DNA of 64,000 nt from an uncultured Hyphomicrobiales bacterium (GTDB taxonomy: Bacteria > Pseudomonadota > Alphaproteobacteria > Rhizobiales > Beijerinckiaceae). The DNA is taken from the NCBI GenBank assembly GCA_903861645.1, contig CAIOVE010000019.1, positions 62,001-126,000 on the forward strand. The letters are read 5' to 3'. The position numbers were made by a program, and so were the translations under genes. Below the pieces are notes generated by a model, which saw only the letters and a list, made by a program, of their open reading frames with translations, was not told the DNA's origin and did not search any database. Every line of letters starts with the position of its first letter. Positions within the stretch are counted from its first letter, which is position 1. Shown in pieces: positions 18,538-27,672 of this stretch.

Positions 18538-19452
18538 ATGCGCCATTTGCGGGTTCTGAATTATCTCGACGAAGTCGCCCGCGTGGGTTCGATCCGCGCC
18601 GCCGCGGAGCGCCTCAACGTCACGGCCTCGGCGGTCAACCGGCGCATCATGGATCTGGAGGAGGAGCTGGGCGCCGCGCTTCTGGAGCGACGGCCGCGCG
18701 GCGTGCGCCTGACAGCCGCCGGCGAAATCTTCATTCGCCACGTCCGCCAGCAGAACGCGGAGATCGAACGGGTCAAGTCGCGGATCGAGGATCTCAAGGG
18801 CTTGCGGCGCGGCACGGTGCGCCTCGCGTGCAGTCAGGCGGTCGCCTTCGATTTCCTGCCCCGGTCGATCGCCGCCTTCCAGACGCGCTATCCGGACGTG
18901 ACCTTCGATGTGCGCGTGCTCGACCATGAAAGCGCGCTGAACGAACTCGCGGGCTATCGCGTCGATCTGGCGCTGGTGTTTCGTCCACCGTTCATGGCGA
19001 CGTTTCAGCCGCTCGTGAAAATCGAGCAGCGCCTCGCCGTGCTGATGGCGCGCGATCACCCGCTGACGCAATCGGCCAACATCAGATTGCGCGATTGCGC
19101 GGCATGGCCGGTCGCGCTGCCCGAGCGCGGCTTTGGCGGTCGCCAGTTGCTGGACGAGGTCTGCGCGCGCGCCGGCGTCGAGTTGCGCGTGATCGCCGAA
19201 TCAAACTCGTTCGAATTGCTGCGCGGTCTGGCGCTGCGTGGCGGCGCCCTGTCGTTCCAGATCGAGGTCGGCGCGCGATTTTCCGACGACGCCGAGGTCG
19301 CCGCGCGGGTCATCGATGGCCGCGACATGCCGCGCGGCGAACTCGTGCTCGGTCAGTTGCGCGGACGCAACCTGCCGGTGCCCAGCGCCGTGTTTGTCGA
19401 ACACGTCGGAGCCGACCTGCGCGCCCTCAACTCATCCATTTCGGCACGGTGA
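18538..19452 (+). CDS. LysR-family transcriptional regulator
   Basis: A 304-residue regulator. The N-terminal winged helix-turn-helix (residues 3-62; GSIRAAAERLNVTASAVNRRI) is clear, then the LysR substrate-binding domain with VDLALVFRPPF. It is divergent from the THI5-like importer/amidohydrolase operon and probably controls it in response to the imported compound. GGAGG lies 7 nt before the ATG. The last 26 bp overlap the convergent LOG-family gene. Confidence 0.93.
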   Translation: MRHLRVLNYLDEVARVGSIRAAAERLNVTASAVNRRIMDLEEELGAALLERRPRGVRLTAAGEIFIRHVRQQNAEIERVKSRIEDLKGLRRGTVRLACSQAVAFDFLPRSIAAFQTRYPDVTFDVRVLDHESALNELAGYRVDLALVFRPPFMATFQPLVKIEQRLAVLMARDHPLTQSANIRLRDCAAWPVALPERGFGGRQLLDEVCARAGVELRVIAESNSFELLRGLALRGGALSFQIEVGARFSDDAEVAARVIDGRDMPRGELVLGQLRGRNLPVPSAVFVEHVGADLRALNSSISAR

Positions 19453-20011
19453 TCGCGGGCTGCGCGATCAGCCCGTCGATGAGCGCCATGGGATCATCGG
19501 CGACCACGAGGCCGGCGCGATGGGCGGCGGGCAGAAAGCGCCGCTCGACCATGGAATCGATGAAGGCGAGGAACGGCTGATAGAAGCCGGCGACGTCGTA
19601 GAGCGCCACGGGCTTGTCGATGTCGCCAAGCTGGTTGAGCGTCCAGGCTTCCATGAATTCCTCGACGGTGCCAATGCCGCCGGGCAAGGCGATGCAGGCG
19701 TCGGCGAGGTCCAGCATGCGGGCCTTGCGCGCGCCCATGGCGTCGACGATCTCGTGCCGCGACAGGCCCTGATGCAGATGGCCCTTGTCGGCGAGCCGGC
19801 GCGTGATGACGCCATGGGCATGGCCGCCCGACGCCAGCACGGAGTCGGCGAGAACGCCCATGAGCCCCTTCATCGTGCCGCCATAGACAAGACCAATGCC
19901 GCGCGTGGCCAGCGCGCGGCCGAGCGCCGCCGCGGCGGTCGTATAGGCGTCGCCCTCGCCGGTGTTGGAGCCGCAGAAAACCGCGATGTTCCGGATCCGT
20001 CGTGTCGTCAT
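19427..20011 (-). CDS. LOG-family protein (TIGR00730), nucleotide 5'-monophosphate phosphoribohydrolase
   Basis: A 194-residue protein with the family blocks VYGGTMKGLMGVLADS and LPGGIGTVEEFMEAW (PGGxGTxxE). LOG proteins cleave the N-glycosidic bond of nucleoside monophosphates, including cytokinin ribotides; bacterial members often serve purine housekeeping. The gene is divergent from the MAPEG gene and overlaps lysR at its 3' end. Confidence 0.9.
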   Translation of the reverse strand: MTTRRIRNIAVFCGSNTGEGDAYTTAAAALGRALATRGIGLVYGGTMKGLMGVLADSVLASGGHAHGVITRRLADKGHLHQGLSRHEIVDAMGARKARMLDLADACIALPGGIGTVEEFMEAWTLNQLGDIDKPVALYDVAGFYQPFLAFIDSMVERRFLPAAHRAGLVVADDPMALIDGLIAQPAITVPKWMS

Positions 20012-20104
20012 GTGTCGTCGCCGCGCCTCTTGCTAGCCATCCAGTATCCGGGGCTTATAAGACGACTTCGCGGAAGCCGCGCAAGCCCGCCGGGAGACCA
20101 TCGC

Positions 20105-20497
20105 ATGCCAAATTATACCGCCCTGATCACCGTTCTGGCGATCCTGCTCTATTTCTACACGGGCCTCGCGGTTGGCATGGCGCGCCAGAAGTTCGGCGTC
20201 GCCGCGCCCGCGACCACGGGCAACCCGGATTTCGAGCGCGCCTTTCGCGTGCAGATGAACACGCTCGAATGGATGCCGATCTTCCTGCCGCTGCTGTGGT
20301 TGTTCGCGTTCTACGTCAGCGATGTCTGGGCCGCGGCGCTGGGCGTTCTCTGGATCGTCGGGCGCGCGCTTTACATGCGCGGCTACGCGACGGCGGCGGA
20401 AAAGCGCGGACCGGGATTCGGCGTGCAGGCGACGGCTTGCGCCATTCTGCTCATTGGCGACTTCATCGCGATCGTCGCGCGCCTCGCGCACGGTTGA
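20105..20497 (+). CDS. MAPEG-family membrane protein
   Basis: A 130-residue protein with four membrane segments. The MAPEG signature is ERAFRVQMNTLEWMPIFLP around residues 45-63 (R-x3-N-x2-E-x2-P). The family contains glutathione S-transferases and peroxidases of the membrane; bacterial functions are mostly unassigned. ATG at 20105 follows a GGGAG at 7 nt. Confidence 0.88.
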   Translation: MPNYTALITVLAILLYFYTGLAVGMARQKFGVAAPATTGNPDFERAFRVQMNTLEWMPIFLPLLWLFAFYVSDVWAAALGVLWIVGRALYMRGYATAAEKRGPGFGVQATACAILLIGDFIAIVARLAHG

Positions 20498-20559
20498 TCG
20501 GCTTGCGCGACGCCCCCGAGGCGTGACAAAACTCCCGGCAAAGAGAGGAAGCGCGCCCC

Positions 20560-21615
20560 ATGAAGTTCGGCTATTTCACGCTCAGCGACAACAATTACCG
20601 CGACAATCCGCGCGGGCCCAACGAGTTCGTGCTCGATATCGTCGACGAGGCCATGCATGCCGAGCAACTCGGCATGCATTCGGCGTGGATTGGCGAGCAT
20701 CACTTTTCGTCGCTGGGCGTCAACTCCTCGCCCGAACTCGTGCTGACGCATATCGCCGCGCGCACCAAGCACATTCGCCTCGCGCCGGCGGTGACGGTGC
20801 TGCCGCTGCATCATCCGATCCGCGTCGCCGAGCATTGGGCGACGATGGACCTGCTCAGCGGCGGGCGCGTCGATTTCGCCACGGGCCGCGGCTATGATCG
20901 CCGCGAATACGAGCCCTTCGAGGTGTCGTTCGAGGAGAACGCGGCGATCTTCGCCGAGGGGCTGGAAATCCTGCAACGCCTCTGGACCACGCAGGGCACG
21001 GTCAGCCACAAGGGCAAATACTACAATTTCGAGGACGTCTGGGTGACGCCAATGCCGGTGCAGAAGCCGGTGCCGATCTATGTCGCGGCGTTTTCCAGGC
21101 CGACCGTCGAGCTGGCGTGCCGCCTCGGCCTCGGGCTTGTGGTCGCCGCCGGCCAGGCCTCGGCCATGCATGGTTCGCTTGTCGCGACGGGCGAGCTTTA
21201 TCGCGAGACCTGCGCGCGGTTCGGCACCACGCCCAAGCGCATGATCACCAGCTATTTCATTCATTTCGCCGATACGCCCGAGGAAGAGCAGAGGGCGCGC
21301 GAGCGCCAGTTGCGCTACCATAAGGAATGCACGTCGCCCGCCTTCCCCGGCGACCCCAGGACGGCGCCCGAGAACTACCACTATTTCCAGAAGATCGTGG
21401 AGCGCTACCAGACGCAGAAGCCAAGCGACTTCAACGCGAACAACGTGCTGCTCGGCAAGCCGCAGCAGATCATCGACACGTTGAAGACCAAGGTGGAAGC
21501 CGCGGGCTTCGACGAGGTGATCCTTTATTTCAACCTTGGCCTGAAGCCGCACGCGCGGGTCAAGGAGGAGATGGCGCGCTTCATGGAGGAAGTCGCGCCG
21601 CATTTCGCCGACTGA
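20560..21615 (+). CDS. Luciferase-like (LLM class) flavin-dependent oxidoreductase
   Basis: A 351-residue TIM-barrel LLM protein. MKFGYFTLSDNNY begins strand 1. WIGEHHF and the block LLSGGRVDFATGRGYDRREYE are the bacterial-luciferase-type flavin-site motifs; a C-terminal LGKPQQIIDTLKTKVEAAGFDE closes the barrel. Such enzymes use reduced FMN or F420; the substrate is unknown. AGAGGAAG lies about 10 nt before the start. It ends 6 bp from the convergent cupin gene. Confidence 0.88.
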   Translation: MKFGYFTLSDNNYRDNPRGPNEFVLDIVDEAMHAEQLGMHSAWIGEHHFSSLGVNSSPELVLTHIAARTKHIRLAPAVTVLPLHHPIRVAEHWATMDLLSGGRVDFATGRGYDRREYEPFEVSFEENAAIFAEGLEILQRLWTTQGTVSHKGKYYNFEDVWVTPMPVQKPVPIYVAAFSRPTVELACRLGLGLVVAAGQASAMHGSLVATGELYRETCARFGTTPKRMITSYFIHFADTPEEEQRARERQLRYHKECTSPAFPGDPRTAPENYHYFQKIVERYQTQKPSDFNANNVLLGKPQQIIDTLKTKVEAAGFDEVILYFNLGLKPHARVKEEMARFMEEVAPHFAD

Positions 21616-21621
21616 AGGCGA

Positions 21622-22029
21622 TCAGGCGCTTGGCGCGACCCGGTATTGCTCGTCGCTGACATGTTCCATCCAGTCGACATGGCGGCCATCCTTGGCCTCC
21701 TGAATGGCGAGATGGACCATGGCGACCTCCGCCGAGGCGCCGTGCCAGTGCTTTTCCTCGGGCGCGAAATAAACGGTGTCGCCGGCGCGCACCTCGCGCA
21801 CGGGCCCGCCCCAGACCTGCACGAGGCCGACGCCCGACAGGATATGCAGCGTCTGGCCCAGCGGATGCGTGTGCCAGGCCGTGCGCGCCGCGGGCTCGAA
21901 GCTTACCTTCACCGCGCGCACCATGGCGGGCGCGGGCGCCTCGATGATCGGATCCTGCCAGACGACGCCCGTGAAATAGGACGCCGGCGCCTTGATCGAC
22001 TTAACGGACCCCAGTCGGTTGATGATCAT
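21622..22029 (-). CDS. Single-domain cupin protein
   Basis: A 135-residue cupin. Motif 1 is AWHTHPLGQTLHILSG (two His, then a Gln/His pair) and motif 2 is GDTVYFAPEEKHWHGAS. The metal-binding His/Glu set looks intact. Similar proteins annotated as hydroxynitrile-lyase-like or quercetinase-like have varied functions. It is translationally coupled (ATGA overlap) to the upstream membrane hydroxylase, so they probably act in one pathway. Confidence 0.85.
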   Translation of the reverse strand: MIINRLGSVKSIKAPASYFTGVVWQDPIIEAPAPAMVRAVKVSFEPAARTAWHTHPLGQTLHILSGVGLVQVWGGPVREVRAGDTVYFAPEEKHWHGASAEVAMVHLAIQEAKDGRHVDWMEHVSDEQYRVAPSA

Positions 22030-22847
22030 GATTTTCCCTCCGTGGCCGATACCGGCCTGTTATCCCGCCGCTGGCGTTGCCGGACCTGAACCAGATCCCA
22101 CCGCGTGCGGAAAAATTTGTCGCACAGGCTCGACGAGCCGAATCCGTCGCTGAAACTGACATTGCCGCGGGCGTGATGCTCGGCGTGGGCGCGGCTCGAC
22201 AGCAACGGCGCGATGGCGCGCCCCACCCTCGCCAGCGGATCGCGACCGGGCGCGTTGGCCAGCGCGAGGCTGAAATCATAGCCCGAGTGCTCATAGAGAC
22301 CGCCAAATGCGCCCGTCGCCACCACGAACACATGGAACGCCATATCGGCGCCGCCGCCGCCCACGAGCGCCAGCGGAATGAGATAGGGGCAGACGATCTC
22401 GGCGATGAAATCCCACACGCTCATGTAGCAGGCGCTGATCGAGCAACTGGCCGTGGTCGAATGATGCACGGCGTGCCCGAGGCGGTTCATCAGATCGGCG
22501 CGATGCATGATGAAGCGATGGAAGGCGTATTGAACGACATCGTGCCCGAACGACAGGCCGACAAGCGACAGCACGGCCATGCCGAGGCCGATATGCTCCT
22601 CGCCAAAATAGGCGAGGCCAAGCGCCTGCATCAGGCCCATCGCCGGCAACAGGATGACGGTTTGATCGAAAAGGACGCGCGGCAGGATTTCGAGATAGCC
22701 GCGGCTTTCCACCGGGCGCGTCTTGAACCGCGCGAGCCGCCCCGTTCGGTCAAGCCAGAGAAACCACAGTCCGATGCCGTGATAGGCGACCATCTGCGCG
22801 ACCCAGACCGTCAGGAACAGGGGCGCGTTGTCGATGAACCAGAGCAT
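22026..22847 (-). CDS. Fatty-acid hydroxylase/sterol desaturase superfamily membrane protein
   Basis: A 273-residue inner-membrane di-iron enzyme with about five membrane segments. Histidine clusters are HRFIMHR, GHAVHHST and HAEHH, preceded by GHDVVQYAF. Members hydroxylate or desaturate lipids, sterols, hopanoid-like or carotenoid substrates; the substrate here is unknown. First gene of a two-gene unit with the cupin. Confidence 0.87.
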   Translation of the reverse strand: MLWFIDNAPLFLTVWVAQMVAYHGIGLWFLWLDRTGRLARFKTRPVESRGYLEILPRVLFDQTVILLPAMGLMQALGLAYFGEEHIGLGMAVLSLVGLSFGHDVVQYAFHRFIMHRADLMNRLGHAVHHSTTASCSISACYMSVWDFIAEIVCPYLIPLALVGGGGADMAFHVFVVATGAFGGLYEHSGYDFSLALANAPGRDPLARVGRAIAPLLSSRAHAEHHARGNVSFSDGFGSSSLCDKFFRTRWDLVQVRQRQRRDNRPVSATEGKS

Positions 22848-22909
22848 TGCGATGTCCGAGGGCGGCGGGCGGATCGACCGTCCGCTCGCCTCGTCTTATA
22901 GGCCGCCCG

Positions 22910-22934
22910 CCGCGGCGCCGCAAACGCGCCGCGG
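22910..22934 (-). terminator. Hairpin after the ThDP enzyme
   Basis: Perfect 9-bp stem CCGCGGCGC/GCGCCGCGG with a 7-nt loop, 18 bp past the stop at 22953 on the minus strand. No U-run, so termination is plausible but unproven. Confidence 0.45.
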
Positions 22935-22952
22935 TCGCGAGCCGACTGTCGC

Positions 22953-24650
22953 CTACTTGATCAGCGACACGTTGAGGATCGCCGTCCGGCCCGCCTTGTT
23001 GGCGGCGAAGGCGTCCTTGAAAGCCTGGCGCAATTCAGCGGCGTTGGACGCCTTGGCGCCGAAGAAGCCGAATTCGTCGCCAAGATGCTCGTAGCGGGGA
23101 CCGTTGATGTTGACGCCGTAATGCACCTTGGTGGTGTCGGCGACGCCGCCTTCATAATAGAGAACGTGGCCCTTGCGCATGGCCTCGTACTTCTGGTTGT
23201 TGCAGACGACGATGGTGATCGGCAATTCATAGGTCTTTGACGCGCCAAGGGCCTGAATGATGGGATTGTAGAGAAACGATCCATCGCCGATGAAGAGCAC
23301 GACCTGCCGGTCGCGCGCCGCGAGCTTGGCGCCGAGCGCCGCGCCAATGCCCTGCCCCAGCGCGCCGCCCGTCACGCGGAAAAAGCTTTGCGGCTCGTTC
23401 AACGGCAGGTGGGCGCGCATCTGCGGCATGTGCGTGATGGTTTCGTCGCAGACGATGATGTCCCTGGGGAAGGATTCCGCCGCGACGGCGGCCAGCGCGA
23501 TGCAATCGAGCTTCTCAGCCGCGAGCGCGGTGCGCGCCGCCGCCTCGAGGCTGGCGATGAGCTTGTCGTGTTCGGCGGACCATTTGGCCCGACGCGCGTC
23601 GATGGCCGCCTTATTGGCGCCCGAGGTCGCGGCCTTGGCCAACAGGCGCAGCGCGCTCGCCACGTCGCCCTCGAGATAATGATCGGCGAAGAGCACCTGA
23701 TAGGCGAGATGCATCTTCAGCGGATTCTCGCTGATGGCGACGATCTTGCCCTTGCCCGGCCGGTTCGACGGCGGATACCAGGGCGCCTTGCCGCTGACGA
23801 GCAGGATCAGATCACTGTCGTCGAGATGGCCGAAGTTGGAGTAGCCCATCCACATCGGGCTGCTCTTGGGATAGTTCGAATAGACGCTGGCGCGACCATT
23901 GATGACGGGAATGGCGAGGCTTTCCGCCAGTTCGACAAGCGCATGGAAGGCGTTGGGATCGCGCCCGGCGCCCTCGACGACGATGACCGGATTCTTCGCG
24001 GCGCGCAGCAGGGCCGCGACGGTCTCGACATCCTCGGGCAACGGCGCGGTCCGGGGCGCGGGCGGAATGACCGGCAAGTCATTCGGCTTCTTCCACTCGT
24101 GCAACATGCACTCGAGGCCGACGTTCACGTAGACGGGGCCCTGCGGCACGCGCTGGGCGAGCTCCATCGAGCGGACAACGGTATGGTAGAGCGTCGGCGC
24201 GGAGGTAACCTGCGTCGCCCATTTGACGATCGGGTCGACGAAGCGATGGGCGCCGCCGACGCTGACGCCGCCGTAGAATTGCGGCTCGACCGGCTGGGTC
24301 GGATCATCGCCGAAGGTGGTCGCCTCGCCGGACATGACCAGCATGGGAATTTCCTGCTGGGAGGCGGACACGAGCGCCATCGACCCATGCATGAGGCCAA
24401 CGCCCGCGTGGATCAGCACGGCCTGCGGCTTGCCGGTATAGGCGGTATAGCCAAGCGCCATGTCGACGGCGACGGTCTCGTGCCAGCAGTCGAGAAATTG
24501 CGGGCCGGCGTTCTTCTCGACGGTCTGGCGGGCCATGGCTTCCCAAACGGGGCTCCACTCGGAGCCGGGCGACGACATGATGTAGTCGACGCCGAGGTTG
24601 CGGAACGCCTCCATGATGGCTTCGCCGCCGTCCTGAAAATTCTTCTTCAT
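22953..24650 (-). CDS. Thiamine-diphosphate enzyme, acetolactate synthase/benzoylformate decarboxylase-like
   Basis: A 565-residue three-domain ThDP protein. Catalytic Glu58 lies in CWHETVAVDMALGYT. The central domain is NAD/FAD-fold-like. The cofactor motif starts GDGSFLYNPIIQ near residue 456 and ends with CNNQKY. The ATG at 24650 follows GGGAGG at 7 nt. No small regulatory subunit is adjacent, so ordinary acetolactate synthase is unlikely; a 2-oxoacid decarboxylase or carboligase is more likely. Divergent from the multicopper oxidase. Confidence 0.85.
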   Translation of the reverse strand: MKKNFQDGGEAIMEAFRNLGVDYIMSSPGSEWSPVWEAMARQTVEKNAGPQFLDCWHETVAVDMALGYTAYTGKPQAVLIHAGVGLMHGSMALVSASQQEIPMLVMSGEATTFGDDPTQPVEPQFYGGVSVGGAHRFVDPIVKWATQVTSAPTLYHTVVRSMELAQRVPQGPVYVNVGLECMLHEWKKPNDLPVIPPAPRTAPLPEDVETVAALLRAAKNPVIVVEGAGRDPNAFHALVELAESLAIPVINGRASVYSNYPKSSPMWMGYSNFGHLDDSDLILLVSGKAPWYPPSNRPGKGKIVAISENPLKMHLAYQVLFADHYLEGDVASALRLLAKAATSGANKAAIDARRAKWSAEHDKLIASLEAAARTALAAEKLDCIALAAVAAESFPRDIIVCDETITHMPQMRAHLPLNEPQSFFRVTGGALGQGIGAALGAKLAARDRQVVLFIGDGSFLYNPIIQALGASKTYELPITIVVCNNQKYEAMRKGHVLYYEGGVADTTKVHYGVNINGPRYEHLGDEFGFFGAKASNAAELRQAFKDAFAANKAGRTAILNVSLIK

Positions 24651-24776
24651 CGATCCTCCCGGTGATTTTCGCATGCCGTATAACGGAGCCTGTAGCACGG
24701 CGGCGCGTGGAAGGCAGCCGAAATCAACCGGGAGAAATGCGCAACCGACCCGCCCCTCTTTCGATGACAGGTGCAT

Positions 24777-24869
24777 TTGATACCGTTTAAAATTCGGCGT
24801 TGCGGGAAAATACTGTTTATAATATAAATATTTCAATGAATAAAATTTTTATAATAAATCATAGGGAGG
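24777..24869 (+). promoter_or_regulatory. AT-rich promoter region of the multicopper oxidase
   Basis: The 60 bp from 24806 to 24865 are strongly AT-rich, in sharp contrast to the rest of the window. TATAAT hexamers occur at 24818 and 24850, and TATAAA at 24823 is 17 bp from a weak TTGCGG. AGGGAGG at 24863-24869 is 7 nt before the ATG at 24877 and decides that start over the GTG at 24871. Confidence 0.5.
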
Positions 24870-24876
24870 CGTGAAC

Positions 24877-27111
24877 ATGCAAAAAAATGGATTTTCCAAC
24901 CGCGCGCTCGGCGCGCTGCTCCTTCTGCAATCGCTCGCCGCGGGCGACGCGCTGGCGGGCGACGATCTCAGGGCGCCGCGTCAACTGGCCGGACATTTCA
25001 AGCCATGCGACGATCCCGCCCACGCGTCGCCATCCGTGAATTTGTATGTTCGCGAGTCCCCGCGGCGCGATGTCGGTCCCTACGCGGTCAAATTGCCTGG
25101 CTACGCGGTCGGCCCCCGGGACAAGGGACGCGACAGTTACGCGCCCATGATCCTGAGCGCGTGTCCGGGCGACGAAATGAAAATCGCCTTTCATAACCAG
25201 ATACCCGCGACGAACGCCTCGCCCGATGCGCGGTTCCTCACCAACCTCCACACGCATGGCCTGATCACGAAACCGAATCCGCCGCCCGGTTGGCTTGGCG
25301 ACTACATATTCGCCGACATTCCGCCGGGTCAGACCGACGGCTACGCGATCAAGATACCCAAGACCCTCCCACACGATTAATTCGGCGCGGCGGGCGCCGA
25401 CGACATCGCCTACCCGCCGGGCATGCTATGGATGCACGCGCATTATCACGGCCTCGCCCGCGCTCAGGTTCAGGGCGGCGGTTCGGCGCTTCTGGAGATC
25501 GGCGATCCGCTCAAGTTCGAGCAGGTTGATGAAAGCGGGGCCAGATCCATCGCGACATTGCCCGCCGGCACGCAAGTCCGCTACCTCGCGCTGCGCGACA
25601 TTCAACTGGCGACGCCGCACGCCAGCGCTTTTCCCGATCCCACCAAGCCGGCGATAGCGCCCATTCCGGCGCATTGGGTCACGACCGGATCGCCCTATGG
25701 CGATTATGACCCAAACGCCTGCGCCGCGGCATCGCCGCTGACGACGCAATTCGGCATTTGCGGTCACGCCGGCGTCGCCAATCCCGACGGCACGATCGAT
25801 CCGTCGCGCAACCTCGATCTGGCGTGGCTCTTCACCGTCAATGGCCAGCAATACCCTGAAATCGAGTTGAAGCCCGGCGGCTGGACGCTTCTGCGCATCG
25901 CGAACATGAGCTCCAACGTGACTTATTTGCTCCAAATCGCCGATAACGTGTCCAGCACGCCCTCGACGAAGGATGCGATCAATGAGCTCCCCGTCGTGTC
26001 GATGGATGGCGTGATCGCCGGGGCGAATGTCGCCGGCGCGAAATACGCCGTCGTCAAGAACGAGCGCGTCTTGCTCATGCCCGCGGGACGCGTCGACATA
26101 TTGATCAAGGCGCGCGATTGCGGGGCGCAAGCCAGCCTCGGCACGATCGGCTTCAGCACCAGCGCGCCCGATGGTTCCGGCGATACCTGGCCAGCCATCG
26201 CCCTCGCGCGCTTGCGCACGCCGGGGAAAAACTGCGCGCCGGGCGGGCACGCGCTCGACACGGTCGATCCCCGGCAATTGAACATCAAGCTTGCCCGATC
26301 GACGCCGGAGGCCAGCCGTTCAAGGCGGGGCGCCAACGCGGTTTCCCTCCTGGCCAGAAGGCTTTCCACAACTTTGGCGCCGGGCGTCGCGCCGCGCGTC
26401 GCCGCGGCCAAAACGCTGACTGAACTCTATCCCGGCTGCGTTTTCCTGCCGGGCGGTTCGTTCCGGCGACGCGTGACGTTCAAGCAAGACGCCACGTCCT
26501 TCATGCTTGGCAGCGATGTCCTCGATCAATCGGGACAGGTCGTGTCCGACCCCCATGCGCATATCGAACCGGCGGTCTTCGCCGGCGCGGACTGGAGCCA
26601 GCCGCATGTTTGCCCGACCCTGGGCACGACGGAAGTCTGGGAGCTCTTCAACGATACGTCGGAAAGCCATAATTTCCATATCCATCAGTCGAAATTCCGA
26701 CTGGCGGACGGCAAGCTGGACCCGGGCGCTCCCGCCGGACTCGTGGCCGCCGTCAAATTCGGGGACGATTGCAAGAAGGAAACGGACGCCACGCGAGCCA
26801 CCGCCTTTTGCGATCCGGGCGGCGTCTTCAAGGATGCGCTCGGGTCGGGCGGCGCCATGACACCCTATTCGGAGGACTCATGGCACGACACGATTCCCGT
26901 GCCGCCCGGCGGCCATGTTTTCATTTCCATTCCGTTCAAGGCGCCGGAACAGGTCGGTCGATATGTCTTCCATTGCCATATCCTCGAACACGAGGACGGC
27001 GGCATGATGGCGCTCGTCGAAACACTCGATCTGTCGACGCCGCCGACGACTGGCGCCAAGCCCGCGGCCAAAAAGACCGCCGTCCCGATGTCGGGCATGC
27101 ATCACCGCTAG
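24877..27111 (+). pseudogene. Multicopper oxidase, interrupted by an in-frame TAA
   Basis: One continuous frame of 745 codons encodes a secreted multicopper oxidase, but codon 168 (25378-25380) is TAA. Before it lie the signal peptide (ALGALLLLQSLAAGDALAG) and copper motif LHTHGL. After it come MHAHYHG, ESHNFHIHQ and HCHILEHEDGGMM. All four copper motifs are therefore present, but split across the stop. The downstream part could start at ATG 25423, though it would lack the signal peptide and first copper motif. A single C-to-T change at 25378 (Gln to stop) would explain it; a sequencing error or very recent inactivation is equally possible because the rest is intact. Enzymes of this family oxidise phenols or metals in the periplasm. 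Confidence 0.85.
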
Positions 27112-27126
27112 GGACGAAAGCCGCGA

Positions 27127-27154
27127 CCGCGCCGACGCGTGGGCGTCGGCGCGG
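27127..27154. terminator. Hairpin terminator shared by convergent genes
   Basis: Perfect 12-bp stem CCGCGCCGACGC/GCGTCGGCGCGG with a GTGG loop, in the 49 bp between the convergent multicopper oxidase and yoeB stops. No long T-run on either side; the position favours a bidirectional terminator. Confidence 0.6.
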
Positions 27155-27160
27155 CGCTGT

Positions 27161-27415
27161 TCAATAATGATAGCGGCACTGGGCGATCAGCAGGTCGTCG
27201 CCCTCCACGCGGTACACGAGGCGATGTTCTTGCGTCACCCGGCGCGACCACCAGCCGGAAAGATCGCCACGCAGCGGTTCGGGCTTGCCCGTCCCCTGAA
27301 ACGGCGTCCGCGCGCATTCCTTGATCAGGCCATTGAGTCGCTGGAGCAGGCGCGGATCGTTCGCCTGCCAGTGGAGATAATCCTCCCAGGCCTGTTTCGA
27401 GAAGACGATCCTCAT
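27161..27415 (-). CDS. yoeB: Toxin YoeB, ribosome-dependent mRNA interferase
   Basis: An 84-residue toxin, the same length as E. coli YoeB and ending in the same CRYHY. KPEPLRGDLSGWWSRRVTQE carries the catalytic Glu46 and Arg region; His83 and Tyr84 are present. YoeB binds the ribosome and cuts mRNA at the A site. The start overlaps the yefM stop by 4 nt (ATGA), the normal antitoxin-first coupling. All catalytic residues are present, so the toxin is probably active. Confidence 0.94.
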   Translation of the reverse strand: MRIVFSKQAWEDYLHWQANDPRLLQRLNGLIKECARTPFQGTGKPEPLRGDLSGWWSRRVTQEHRLVYRVEGDDLLIAQCRYHY

Positions 27416-27666
27416 TCCGCGAGTTTGCGCTCCGACCCCACGCCGGCGTCGAGATCACGGATGGATTCGCGCAGCCGTTCGGCGTTGCGCGGGCTCCGCA
27501 GCAGGTAGGCCGTCTCCTCGTAGGAGGCGAAATCCTCCAGCGAGATCAGCACGGCGGCCGGCTTGCCGCGGTCGCGGGTGATGAGCACGGGCGCATGGTC
27601 GTTTGTCACGCTGTCGAGCGTGGCGGCGAGGTTTTTGCGGAGGTCGCTGTAGGAGGTGGAACGCAT
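27412..27666 (-). CDS. yefM: Antitoxin YefM (Phd/YefM family)
   Basis: An 84-residue antitoxin. The N-terminal Phd/YefM fold reads MRSTSYSDLRKNLAATLDSV, DHAPVLITRDRGKPAAVLIS, and SLEDFASYEETAYLLRSP; the charged C-terminus wraps YoeB. Homology to E. coli YefM (MRTISYSEAR) fixes the start at 27666. No Shine-Dalgarno is visible there and the promoter places +1 almost on the ATG, so the message may be leaderless. An ATG at 27684 is the alternative. Confidence 0.93.
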   Translation of the reverse strand: MRSTSYSDLRKNLAATLDSVTNDHAPVLITRDRGKPAAVLISLEDFASYEETAYLLRSPRNAERLRESIRDLDAGVGSERKLAE

Positions 27667-27672
27667 GTTCTT

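Noticed and set aside
25378-25380. Recoding of the stop as selenocysteine or pyrrolysine
   Set aside because: The codon is TAA, not TGA or TAG, and there is no downstream stem-loop of the right kind.
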